Positions 1 to 5,614 of a stretch of 10,388 nt of DNA are shown here, piece by piece. Made by a program: the position numbers and the translations under genes. The notes below the pieces were generated by a model that worked only from the letters and a program-made list of their open reading frames with translations, had not been told where the DNA came from and made no database searches. The DNA comes from Prolixibacteraceae bacterium (GTDB lineage: Bacteria; Bacteroidota; Bacteroidia; Bacteroidales; Prolixibacteraceae), in assembly GCA_016931875.1 (NCBI GenBank), contig JAFGDX010000024.1, forward strand, positions 1 to 10,388, read 5' to 3'. Position 1 is the stretch's first letter, and each line of letters starts with the position of its first letter.

Positions 1-678
1 AAACGCGGGGGGTATTATTATTATACCCTCGGTGTGATAAACGAGGCACAACGCTGGGCCTATGAATTTATGGTGATGCGAGGACTTACTCCTGAGGGGC
101 TTAAAATGCTGATTAAAACCGAACTGATAAACGGAAATTACAAGGTAGCCCAGAAATACATTTCGATACTGAAAAATACCTTGTTTTACAAAAAGGAGGC
201 ACAGGATTTTGAACAGTTACTGTTTGATGACGAGGCAGTGAACGACCACCCCGAGCTGGGACGAAAAAAAGCCTTAAAAACCAAACAGGACTTTTTTGTG
301 CTTTCGGAAGAGCCCGCGGCCAACCTCGATTGGATTATCGGGGCAGATTCAACCAACTACGCGGCGGTGGAATATAAACTTGCCCTGCTAATGCTTCAGA
401 AAGACATGGCGCAGATTGTAGAAATGTTGCCTGTGCTTGAAAAGTGTGGTTTCCGGAAAATTCCAAAAAACGTGGAGGAGGCAGTGGTTGCCTATCAGCA
501 GTTGAAGTTGGGTGAAATGCCCGAATTACAGCGGCTCCGTATCAATCAGGAAACGGTGCAGCGCTTCCGGCAATATTACCGGGTTTTTCAGGAAAACAGC
601 GCCAACAGGGAACAGGCGCAGCGCGCACTTGCCCGCGATTTTTCAGATACCTTCTGGTATTATGTGTTTTTTAGCTGA
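1..678 (+). CDS. DUF6057-like protein, C-terminal part (5' end outside window)
   Basis: The frame is open from the first base of the window, so the gene starts upstream; a GTG at 34 is internal and not a likely start. 225 codons are visible. The segment is soluble, largely helical and TPR-like in texture. It opens with a run of four tyrosines followed by TLG and an INEAQRWAYE motif, continues through an ALINGNYKVAQKYI-like helical pair (here LINGNYKVAQKYI), and ends in SDTFWYYVFFS. That pattern matches what I remember of the C-terminal half of DUF6057, a Bacteroidota family with an N-terminal multi-pass membrane region that would lie outside this window. No catalytic residues can be identified, and the function is unknown. 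The family call is from memory of its motifs; it could be another TPR-like membrane protein. Confidence 0.7.
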   Translation, partial: KRGGYYYYTLGVINEAQRWAYEFMVMRGLTPEGLKMLIKTELINGNYKVAQKYISILKNTLFYKKEAQDFEQLLFDDEAVNDHPELGRKKALKTKQDFFVLSEEPAANLDWIIGADSTNYAAVEYKLALLMLQKDMAQIVEMLPVLEKCGFRKIPKNVEEAVVAYQQLKLGEMPELQRLRINQETVQRFRQYYRVFQENSANREQAQRALARDFSDTFWYYVFFS

Positions 679-715
679 AAACAACCTTCTTCAGTGCGCA
701 CCGATGATTATGAGC

Positions 716-736
716 GGGTCCGTTGCCCTTTTTTTT
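716..736 (+). terminator. weak intrinsic terminator after the DUF6057-like gene
   Basis: GGGT (716-719) can pair with GCCC (725-728), one pair being G-U, across a 5-nt loop, and eight T follow directly (729-736). The stem is short, so only the long T tract and the position 38 nt after the stop codon support the call. Confidence 0.35.
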
Positions 737-800
737 GCGCAGAAATTTTACATCTGTGCCCCAAATGAACGATGGATCACCCTGCTCGAAAAGTGGAGGG

Positions 801-808
801 TAGCTTTG
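801..808 (+). promoter_or_regulatory. putative -7 box (TAGCTTTG) for the small gene at 839
   Basis: TAGCTTTG fits the Bacteroidota consensus TAnnTTTG exactly and would start transcription near 815, about 25 nt before the first usable start codon of the next frame. No convincing TTTG is seen in the -33 region. Confidence 0.45.
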
Positions 809-838
809 TAAAATACATAAAAACAAATCTTTACAGCA

Positions 839-1159
839 TTGCTGGTGGTTGAAACAGAGTACGGGGCTAAAATCATTGCCGATGGAAAAAAACTGTTAAT
901 CCGGACACGTGGGGAGTTCAACCTCAACCAAACCGAAGACACTGAGACATCGGAGTTGTACAACCTGTTTAATAGCGCAAAGGCAACACTCAATACAATT
1001 TATAGTACCCACCGGAAAAAAGCCCGGGTGGTGTTTCTAAACGGGGAAGTCATCCTCCGCAGGCCCGGATGTATCCCTTGGCAATACCAGCGTAAAGTGG
1101 GGGAATCGCAGGATGCCGCCAAAGCCAAAAACGATGCCATGGCAAAAATGAAAAAATAG
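839..1159 (+). CDS. small hypothetical protein with non-ATG start
   Basis: About 106 residues, rich in charged residues and with no signal peptide or membrane segment. It has a beta-rich-looking first half (ETEYGAKIIADGKKLLIRTR), a VVFLNGEVILRRPG segment and a Lys/Ala-rich C-terminal tail (AKAKNDAMAKMKK). I do not recognise the family. Codon choice resembles its neighbours. There is no in-frame ATG between the upstream stop at 818-820 and this region; TTG at 839, CTG at 842 or GTG at 845 are the possible starts. A TAnnTTTG box at 801-808 sits at the right distance for a start here. A pseudogene that lost its ATG, or chance coding potential, cannot be excluded. The opposite-strand frame at 748-993 is less protein-like. 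Confidence 0.5.
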   Translation: MLVVETEYGAKIIADGKKLLIRTRGEFNLNQTEDTETSELYNLFNSAKATLNTIYSTHRKKARVVFLNGEVILRRPGCIPWQYQRKVGESQDAAKAKNDAMAKMKK

Positions 1160-1293
1160 ATAAGCCATTTTTACGCAGTGGCACGCATTGCCCTCGAAGA
1201 TCACCCGTAACTGCTCGAAGCACCGGGCAAAACGGTAAAAAGTTAATCAGCAATTTTTAGAATATGGTGTTTGGAGATTTGCCATTGCGATAA

Positions 1294-1333
1294 CCCGGAG
1301 CTCACCGGGCATGCTTTAGGGGAACATGCCCGG
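1294..1333 (+). other. GC-rich hairpin with a competing alternative stem
   Basis: CCGGGCATG (1305-1313) pairs perfectly with CATGCCCGG (1325-1333) over 9 bp with an 11-nt loop. The 5' arm can instead pair with CCCGG at 1294-1298 (5 bp, 6-nt loop). CCCGGAGC occurs twice, at 1294-1301 and 1329-1336, so the two stems compete for the same strand. It sits just before a terminator. It may be the 3' UTR of the small gene, or part of an independent small RNA; I recognise no known riboswitch or RNA family. Confidence 0.5.
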
Positions 1334-1341
1334 AGCGGTAG

Positions 1342-1378
1342 CCGGTCTCTTCCATGCTGAAGGGGCGGTTTTTCTTTT
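1342..1378 (+). terminator. intrinsic terminator, plus strand
   Basis: The 5' arm CCG-G-TCTCTTC (1342-1352) pairs with GAAGGGG-CGG (1359-1368). This gives 10 bp with one bulged G and two G-U pairs around a 6-nt loop, followed at once by TTTTTCTTTT. It is the best plus-strand terminator between 679 and 1618 and would end transcription of the small gene or of a small RNA that contains the hairpin at 1305-1333. Confidence 0.65.
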
Positions 1379-1618
1379 AATAACCGGATAAGTAGGTTGT
1401 ATCCGTAAAAAATAAACAGGTAATGCTTTTTCTTCCGCTTGTAAATTAGAAAGCAAAAAAATTAGCTGTGATATGCTGGTTTTTCTTCCCGGAAATTGAT
1501 ATCTTTTATTTTGTGTTCAGGGCCGGTAATTCAGAGATGCACACAAGATGCCCCTTGACCCTGACATATAAAAAGTAAGTTGTAATAAAATCGGAAGATT
1601 GAAATATTTTTAAACCAT

Positions 1619-4093
1619 ATGAACATCAAAAAAAAAGGCAGTTTAATACTTGTTTGGTTTCTTTTAAGTAGTTGGTTACTTGCACAAGTTCCGTTTGAAT
1701 ATGTGCTTGTTGATGAAAACGGGCCGGAGAGCCCCTGGGGAAAAGCTACCGGAGATATCAACCGCGACGGCTTCCCCGATTTGATTGTTGGCGGATGGAA
1801 AGGAGGATTGGTATGGTATCAGTACCCCGACTGGCAAAAAAATATCATTTCAGAAGACCGGATTGCCACTGATATTGAAATGGCGGATATGAATAAGGAC
1901 AGTATCCCCGATGTTCTTGTGGTGGGCATTGAAGGACTGCAATATTACCAGGCCCCGGATTGGGAAAAACACATACTCACTCCACAGGTGCGCCTCCACG
2001 ATGTGGAAGTGGCCGATTTAAACGGCGATGGCTGGCCCGATGTGGCTGGCCGCGATCAAAAATATGCGGCTGCAAGTGGTGACACCATTCATTTATATAT
2101 CAGAGTAGACAGCACGGATACCTGGGAATATTTCACTGTTGCCTGTTCGCAGGGGGAAGGATTAAAAATTTATGATGTAAACAACGATGATAAACCGGAT
2201 TTGGTGATTGGTGAAGTTTGGTTCGAAAATACCGGTGAAATGAACCATTGGCCTGCACACCAATATACATCTTTGTGGAACTATCCGCACACCTACATTG
2301 CCACCGGCGATGTGGATGGCGATGGACTGACCGATTTTGTACTTGCCCCTGCAGAAGAAGTTGGCGGTGTGCATAAAATTGCCTGGTATAAAAATCCCGG
2401 AAATATAGAGGAAACCTGGAGCGAGCAGATAATAGTGGATGAAATTGAAACCACCTGCCATTTTGTGGGCACTGCAGATTTTAATGACGATGGAAAACTT
2501 GATGTAGCCGTGGCTCAGATGGAACAAAGTACCGACCCCGATGAAGTTTTTATTCTGCTGAATCAGGATACGGGAGAAACCTGGGTCAAACAGCTGCTTG
2601 ACACTACAGGTTCACACAGCATGAAAATTACGGATATTGACATGGATGGTGATTTTGATATATTTGGAGCCAACTGGAACAACAATTCAAAAGTGGAACT
2701 CTGGCGTAACCTGTCGGATACAATTGGCAACCACAGCGGCGCCCTCAACGACTGGCAGCGACATGTAGTTGACGCCAACAAAGAATGGGCTTCGGTTTTT
2801 ATTGATGGAAAAGATTTAAACGGCGACAGCCTGCCCGAGATAATTACCGGAGGATGGTGGTATACAAACCCGGGAACAGCCGGCGCAACCTGGAGCAAAA
2901 ACAACATTGGCGAGCCGTTAAAAAATATGGCGTGTGTGTACGATTTTGATGACGATGGAGACTACGATATTCTGGGGACAACCGGCGAAGGAGCATCTTC
3001 GAGTGCCAAATTTGTGTGGGCCAGAAACGACGGAGAAGCAAATTTTACTATTCTGCAAAATATTGAACAGGCTGACGGTGACTTTCTGCAGGGGATAGCG
3101 GTTGTGCGAAAAGAAATGGAAATTCCCTATGAAATTGCGCTCTCGTGGCATGTTGCCGGAAAAGGAGTTCAAACGCTTACCGTACCTGCTAATCCGTCAG
3201 AAGAAGTGTGGACATGGAAAAAAATTTCAGACATTTCGCAGGATGAATGTCTTTCATCGGGCGATATCGACAGAGACGGAACTCCGGATTTATTGCTTGG
3301 TACACACTGGCTGCAAAACAACCAGGGAGTTTGGAATTTGAACATACTGAGCCTGCTGGAAGAAGCACCCGACAGAAATAAACTGGCTGATATCGATAAC
3401 GATGGAATGCCGGAAGCAATTATCGGATACGAAGCCATAAATGTTATGGGGAAACTGGCTTGGTACAAACCAACCGACAGTGTAGGTGGGGAATGGCAGG
3501 AGAACATGGTTGCAAACGTGGTGGGGCCAATGAGCCTGGATGCCGTTGATATGGACAATGACGGCGATGTTGACCTTGTGGTGGGCGAACATAATCTGGC
3601 CGAACCCGACAGCGCGAACATGTTTGTTTTTGAAAACCTTACGGGAAATGCGGGAAAATGGGCCCGGCATACCGTACACACAGGCGATGAACATCACGAT
3701 GGGGCAGTAACGGTTGATATTGATAACGACGGTGATTTGGATATCTTATCAATCGGATGGGGGCATAAAAATGTACTGCTTTATGAAAACAAAGCCAAAA
3801 CGGCCATTCCTAATCACACAAATACTCAAAAAAATAGTTTCAGTCCTTTAAAAGTGTATCCCAATCCGGCGAGGGAAAAAATTGTGATTGAACTGAAAAC
3901 AAAGGCTGGAGAACCGGTTTACACACAAATTTACAGCAGTAGTGGACTGTTGGTGTATAATTCCCATGAAAAAAGCAACGGTGCTGTTCACCTGTCCACA
4001 ATTCAAACAAACAACTGGATACCCGGTGTATATATTATAAAAATACAGGCCGGCGGGAATTTTTTTTTGAATAAGAGCCTGATAGTAAAATGA
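1619..4093 (+). CDS. secreted FG-GAP/VCBS repeat protein with T9SS C-terminal sorting domain
   Basis: 824 residues. A Sec signal peptide spans residues 1-22 (MNIKKKG, then a hydrophobic stretch ending WLLA). Thirteen DxDxDG-like calcium loops follow, with first Asp at residues 46, 90, 133, 186, 231, 287, 339, 399, 442, 549, 591, 644 and 700. Most are followed by a beta strand of the type DLIVGG, as in FG-GAP/VCBS integrin-like propeller blades. Aromatic WYxxP-type motifs recur between blades (VWYQYP, AWYKNP, WWYTNP, AWYKPT), also seen in repeat proteins of this class. Residues 744-824 form a T9SS type A sorting domain (LKVYPNPAREKIVIEL ... GVYIIKI ... KSLIVK). This implies export across the outer membrane by the type IX system and surface attachment or release. 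No catalytic domain is visible, so a binding or adhesion role, possibly to carbohydrate, is inference only. The gene stands alone; the ATG at 1619 directly precedes the signal peptide. Confidence 0.92.
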   Translation: MNIKKKGSLILVWFLLSSWLLAQVPFEYVLVDENGPESPWGKATGDINRDGFPDLIVGGWKGGLVWYQYPDWQKNIISEDRIATDIEMADMNKDSIPDVLVVGIEGLQYYQAPDWEKHILTPQVRLHDVEVADLNGDGWPDVAGRDQKYAAASGDTIHLYIRVDSTDTWEYFTVACSQGEGLKIYDVNNDDKPDLVIGEVWFENTGEMNHWPAHQYTSLWNYPHTYIATGDVDGDGLTDFVLAPAEEVGGVHKIAWYKNPGNIEETWSEQIIVDEIETTCHFVGTADFNDDGKLDVAVAQMEQSTDPDEVFILLNQDTGETWVKQLLDTTGSHSMKITDIDMDGDFDIFGANWNNNSKVELWRNLSDTIGNHSGALNDWQRHVVDANKEWASVFIDGKDLNGDSLPEIITGGWWYTNPGTAGATWSKNNIGEPLKNMACVYDFDDDGDYDILGTTGEGASSSAKFVWARNDGEANFTILQNIEQADGDFLQGIAVVRKEMEIPYEIALSWHVAGKGVQTLTVPANPSEEVWTWKKISDISQDECLSSGDIDRDGTPDLLLGTHWLQNNQGVWNLNILSLLEEAPDRNKLADIDNDGMPEAIIGYEAINVMGKLAWYKPTDSVGGEWQENMVANVVGPMSLDAVDMDNDGDVDLVVGEHNLAEPDSANMFVFENLTGNAGKWARHTVHTGDEHHDGAVTVDIDNDGDLDILSIGWGHKNVLLYENKAKTAIPNHTNTQKNSFSPLKVYPNPAREKIVIELKTKAGEPVYTQIYSSSGLLVYNSHEKSNGAVHLSTIQTNNWIPGVYIIKIQAGGNFFLNKSLIVK

Positions 4094-4102
4094 ACCCCGG
4101 GA

Positions 4103-4147
4103 AACGCATTTGCATTTTACCGTAAAATGGTGTGTTGGGCCTTTTTT
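4103..4147 (+). terminator. probable terminator after the FG-GAP gene
   Basis: CATTTTA (4113-4119) pairs with TAAAATG (4123-4129) around a 3-nt loop. An outer helix AACGCA (4103-4108) with TGTGTT (4131-4136) extends it across a small internal loop. A T6 tract follows at 4142-4147, five bases after the outer helix. The A/T-rich stem and the gap before the T tract make this a moderate call. Confidence 0.5.
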
Positions 4148-4176
4148 CAGCATCTCGCATTTTAACAATAATATTA

Positions 4177-4184
4177 TTACTTTG
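4177..4184 (+). promoter_or_regulatory. putative -7 box (TTACTTTG) of truA
   Basis: TTACTTTG differs from the Bacteroidota consensus TAnnTTTG at one position and lies 17 nt before the ATG of truA. Transcription would start near 4191 and give a very short leader. The element comes after the terminator of the preceding gene, as expected for an independent promoter. Confidence 0.45.
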
Positions 4185-4201
4185 CCACAGGAAAAAAAGT
4201 G

Positions 4202-4960
4202 ATGGCACAACGGTATTTTTTACAGATGAGTTACAAGGGCACCCGGTATCACGGGTGGCAGATACAGCCCAATGCTGTTTCGGTGCAGGAGGTAATGGAA
4301 AAAGCCTTATCTACATTGTTGCGCGAAGAAATAAGCGTGGTTGGTGCCGGCCGAACAGATACAGGTGTGCATGCATTGTTTTTTGTGTTGCATTTCGATA
4401 CGGAAAATAAAAATCTGGAAACCCTGAACCTGCTTTACAAACTCAACCGTTTTTTGCCGGCTGATATTGCTGTTCAGAATTTGTGGAAAGTGAAATCTGC
4501 GGCCCACGCGCGTTTCGATGCTCTGTCGAGAACTTATAAATATTTTATCTCTACACAAAAGGAGCCATTTGCCATTGAAACGGCTTATTTATTTACTCCT
4601 GCTCTTGATGTGGCCAAAATGAATGAGGCAGCCCGCTTACTTTTCAATTATTCAGATTTTACCAGCTTCAGTCGCCTCCATACCGATGTAAAAACCAATA
4701 ATTGCAAAATTTACCATGCGGCATGGGAAAAACTGGGAACACAACTTGTATTTACCATAAAAGCCGACCGGTTTTTACGAAATATGGTGCGTGCCGTTGT
4801 GGGAACCTTGCTGGAAGTAGGCAAAGGAAAACTGTCGGTTTATGATTTCAAAAAAGTAATTGAAGTAAAAGACCGCAGTGCTGCCGGAGCATCAGCACCC
4901 GCCCAGGGGTTATTTTTGGTAAACATTGAATATCCTGAGGAGATTGTTAGGGGAATATAA
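4202..4960 (+). CDS. truA: tRNA pseudouridine(38-40) synthase TruA
   Basis: 252 residues, close to the usual 240-270 for TruA. The enzyme isomerises uridines 38, 39 and 40 in the anticodon arm of many tRNAs in the cytoplasm. The catalytic motif [11 protein letters not shown] is at residues 48-58, with Asp53 as the nucleophile. Other family hallmarks are the N-terminal [22 protein letters not shown] (103-114), SDFTSFSR (151-158), FLRNMVR (191-197) and the C-terminal [16 protein letters not shown] lies directly before the ATG in frame; the ATG at 4202 is taken as the start. It is transcribed alone and converges with the minus-strand small RNAs and floA operon downstream. Confidence 0.97.
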   Translation: MAQRYFLQMSYKGTRYHGWQIQPNAVSVQEVMEKALSTLLREEISVVGAGRTDTGVHALFFVLHFDTENKNLETLNLLYKLNRFLPADIAVQNLWKVKSAAHARFDALSRTYKYFISTQKEPFAIETAYLFTPALDVAKMNEAARLLFNYSDFTSFSRLHTDVKTNNCKIYHAAWEKLGTQLVFTIKADRFLRNMVRAVVGTLLEVGKGKLSVYDFKKVIEVKDRSAAGASAPAQGLFLVNIEYPEEIVRGI

Positions 4961-4989
4961 GTTGTTGGTGCTATGTTTCTGTGTGAAAT

Positions 4990-5015
4990 CCTCCCTGTTT
5001 GGGGTAGTAGGGAGG
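4990..5015 (+). terminator. possible truA terminator hairpin without a T tract
   Basis: CCTCCCT (4990-4996) pairs with AGGGAGG (5009-5015), 7 bp with a 12-nt loop, 30 nt after the truA stop. No T run follows on the plus strand, so it may act only as an RNA 3'-end stabiliser. Transcripts from truA could also stop at the hairpin of the small RNA terminator at 5029-5056, which is followed by TTTT on the plus strand. Confidence 0.35.
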
Positions 5016-5026
5016 GGCTATAAATG

Positions 5027-5109
5027 AAAAAAGGATGAGTCAACACCCATCCTTTTCAACCTAACTAAACCAATAAAACTAATCAAACCTAAACTTATGA
5101 ACTAAAACT
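5027..5109 (-). ncRNA. predicted small RNA, copy 1 (83 nt)
   Basis: Transcription from the TAnnTTTG box at 5123-5116 would start at A5109 and end in the T6 tract at 5032-5027. The first 53 nt contain a single C and are rich in U, A and G, so they should be largely unpaired. The last 30 nt form a 12-bp hairpin with a GUUG loop and U6, a strong Rho-independent terminator. From the predicted +1, the first 65 nt are identical to copy 2, while the flanking DNA is diverged, which points to selection on the RNA or to gene conversion. No open reading frame of useful length lies within it. I do not recognise an Rfam family. A trans-acting antisense role is inference from the complement, which resembles a G-poor mRNA leader ending in ATG (5097-5099). 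Confidence 0.75.
5029..5056 (-). terminator. terminator of small RNA copy 1
   Basis: On the minus strand AAAAGGATGGGT (5056-5045) pairs with ACTCATCCTTTT (5040-5029), 12 bp with one G-U pair and a 4-nt loop GTTG. The T tract extends to 5027. On the plus strand the same position would be an A-C mismatch, which favours minus-strand function. It may also stop transcription from truA. Confidence 0.8.
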
Positions 5110-5115
5110 CTGATA

Positions 5116-5150
5116 CAAATATATGCTGAAAAACATTGTTGCAGGTTAAC
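5116..5150 (-). promoter_or_regulatory. promoter of small RNA copy 1
   Basis: The minus strand reads TATATTTG at 5123-5116, an exact TAnnTTTG -7 box, 7 nt before the first base of the block that is identical in both copies. GTTAACCT (5150-5143) lies 19 nt upstream in the -33 region and is conserved in copy 2 at the same spacing, although it does not match the usual TTTG well. Confidence 0.7.
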
Positions 5151-5352
5151 TAAATGTTAAGAAACATGTTGTACAGCATATTTAAAATCTATGATAATTC
5201 GATTAAATCTATATGGAAAAACCGGGAATTGTTTTGCGGATTTCAGCTCCGGAAAGAGTTTTATAGGAATTTGAGTGTATTTTTCTGTAGAAGAGTCCGG
5301 CATTTTACTGAGCAATGATTCAGGAAACAACATCAGTGAACATTTTAAAAGT

Positions 5353-5435
5353 AAAAAAGGACGGGTCAGCACCCATCCTTTTCAACCTAACTAAACCAAT
5401 AAAACTAATCAAACCTAAACTTATGAACTAAAACT
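5353..5435 (-). ncRNA. predicted small RNA, copy 2 (83 nt)
   Basis: It has the same length and layout as copy 1: +1 at A5435, 53 nt with one C, a 12-bp terminator hairpin with a GCUG loop, and U6 ending at 5353. It differs from copy 1 at only three bases, one in the loop and two in the 3' arm of the stem, and both stem changes keep pairing through G-U. It lies 118 nt after the floA terminator on the same strand, so it is expected to be transcribed from its own promoter rather than from the floA operon. Confidence 0.75.
5355..5382 (-). terminator. terminator of small RNA copy 2
   Basis: On the minus strand AAAAGGATGGGT (5382-5371) pairs with ACCCGTCCTTTT (5366-5355), 12 bp with one U-G pair and a 4-nt loop GCTG. 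The T tract runs to 5353. On the plus strand the wobble would be a C-A mismatch. Confidence 0.8.
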
Positions 5436-5441
5436 ATGCTG

Positions 5442-5476
5442 CAAATGTATGCTGTAAAACACATTTCAAGGTTAAC
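5442..5476 (-). promoter_or_regulatory. promoter of small RNA copy 2
   Basis: The minus strand reads TACATTTG at 5449-5442, an exact TAnnTTTG box, 7 nt before the identical block. GTTAACCT at 5476-5469 is conserved with copy 1, and CTTG at 5470-5467 could act as the -33 element with a 17-nt spacer. Confidence 0.7.
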
Positions 5477-5557
5477 TGAATATTAAAAAGCATGTTTTTC
5501 ATCATACTTTAAGTCAATGTTAATTCCTGAAAATTGTGTTTGAAAACGGATTTTGCA

Positions 5558-5595
5558 AAAAAAATCGTCATACGATACAAAACCGTATGACGATG
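5558..5595 (-). terminator. terminator of the floA operon
   Basis: On the minus strand ATCGTCATACG (5595-5585) pairs perfectly with CGTATGACGAT (5575-5565), 11 bp with a 9-nt loop, followed by eight T (5565-5558, the first being the base paired at the stem foot). It lies 19 nt after the floA stop codon. Confidence 0.9.
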
Positions 5596-5614
5596 ACAAA
5601 TAATTAAGATTGTG

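Larger units (their letters stand above)
1160..1618. other. 459-nt non-coding interval
   Basis: No convincing gene on either strand. The first 100 nt show no structure that I can support. From about 1294 to 1378 there is a GC-rich structured element with a terminator (annotated separately). A weak 6-bp hairpin CGGATA/TATCCG lies at 1385-1405. The remaining 210 nt before the ATG at 1619 are AT-rich and presumably hold the promoter of the secreted protein gene, but I see no clean TAnnTTTG box there. Confidence 0.6.
5027..5200 (-). repeat. direct repeat copy 1 (small RNA gene plus upstream DNA)
   Basis: It matches 5353-5527 in the same orientation, offset 326 nt (327 at the far end because of one extra base in copy 2). 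The first 83 nt differ at three positions. The next 90 nt, upstream of the small RNA on the minus strand, are about 75 percent identical by eye. No terminal inverted repeats or target duplications are seen, so this looks like an old tandem gene duplication rather than a mobile element. Confidence 0.85.
5353..5527 (-). repeat. direct repeat copy 2 (small RNA gene plus upstream DNA)
   Basis: Second copy of the unit at 5027-5200, same orientation. The homology stops at the T tract on one side and just before the floA terminator region on the other. Relative to copy 1 there is one extra T in the run at 5520-5522. Confidence 0.85.
4961..5614. other. 654-nt non-coding interval between convergent truA and floA
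   Basis: It contains, left to right: a hairpin that may end truA (4990-5015); small RNA copy 1 with its terminator, promoter and conserved upstream DNA (5027 to about 5200); a spacer of about 150 nt in which I see nothing recognisable; small RNA copy 2 with the same parts (5353 to about 5527); and the floA terminator (5558-5595). There is no supported protein-coding frame. Confidence 0.8.

Noticed and set aside
748..993. 81-codon minus-strand frame opposite the small gene at 839
   Set aside because: Ser/Arg/Leu/Phe-rich shadow composition, no promoter; the plus-strand frame has better coding texture and a TAnnTTTG box.
1294..1378. Known riboswitch, SRP RNA, 6S RNA or tRNA
   Set aside because: I looked for the conserved cores of TPP, cobalamin and SAM riboswitches, SRP RNA and the tRNA T-loop and found none; the element is kept only as an unassigned structured region.
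5029..5105. Plus-strand reading of the repeat as an mRNA leader with a mini-ORF ATG AAC TAA (5097-5105)
   Set aside because: The plus-strand hairpin has mismatches where the minus strand has wobble pairs, the T6 tracts and TAnnTTTG boxes are on the minus strand, and the mini-ORF is two codons with no gene after it. Not fully excluded.
5157..5372. 71-codon minus-strand frame between the two small RNAs
   Set aside because: It begins within the terminator of small RNA copy 2 and runs through the spacer into the upstream DNA of copy 1. Its last codons seem to align with the matching part of copy 2, but copy 2 has one extra T (5520-5522) that breaks the frame, so the resemblance is DNA-level homology only.
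5027..5527. CRISPR array or mobile element as explanation for the repeats
   Set aside because: Only two long copies 326 nt apart, no short regular repeat-spacer units, no terminal inverted repeats, no transposase and no target-site duplication.
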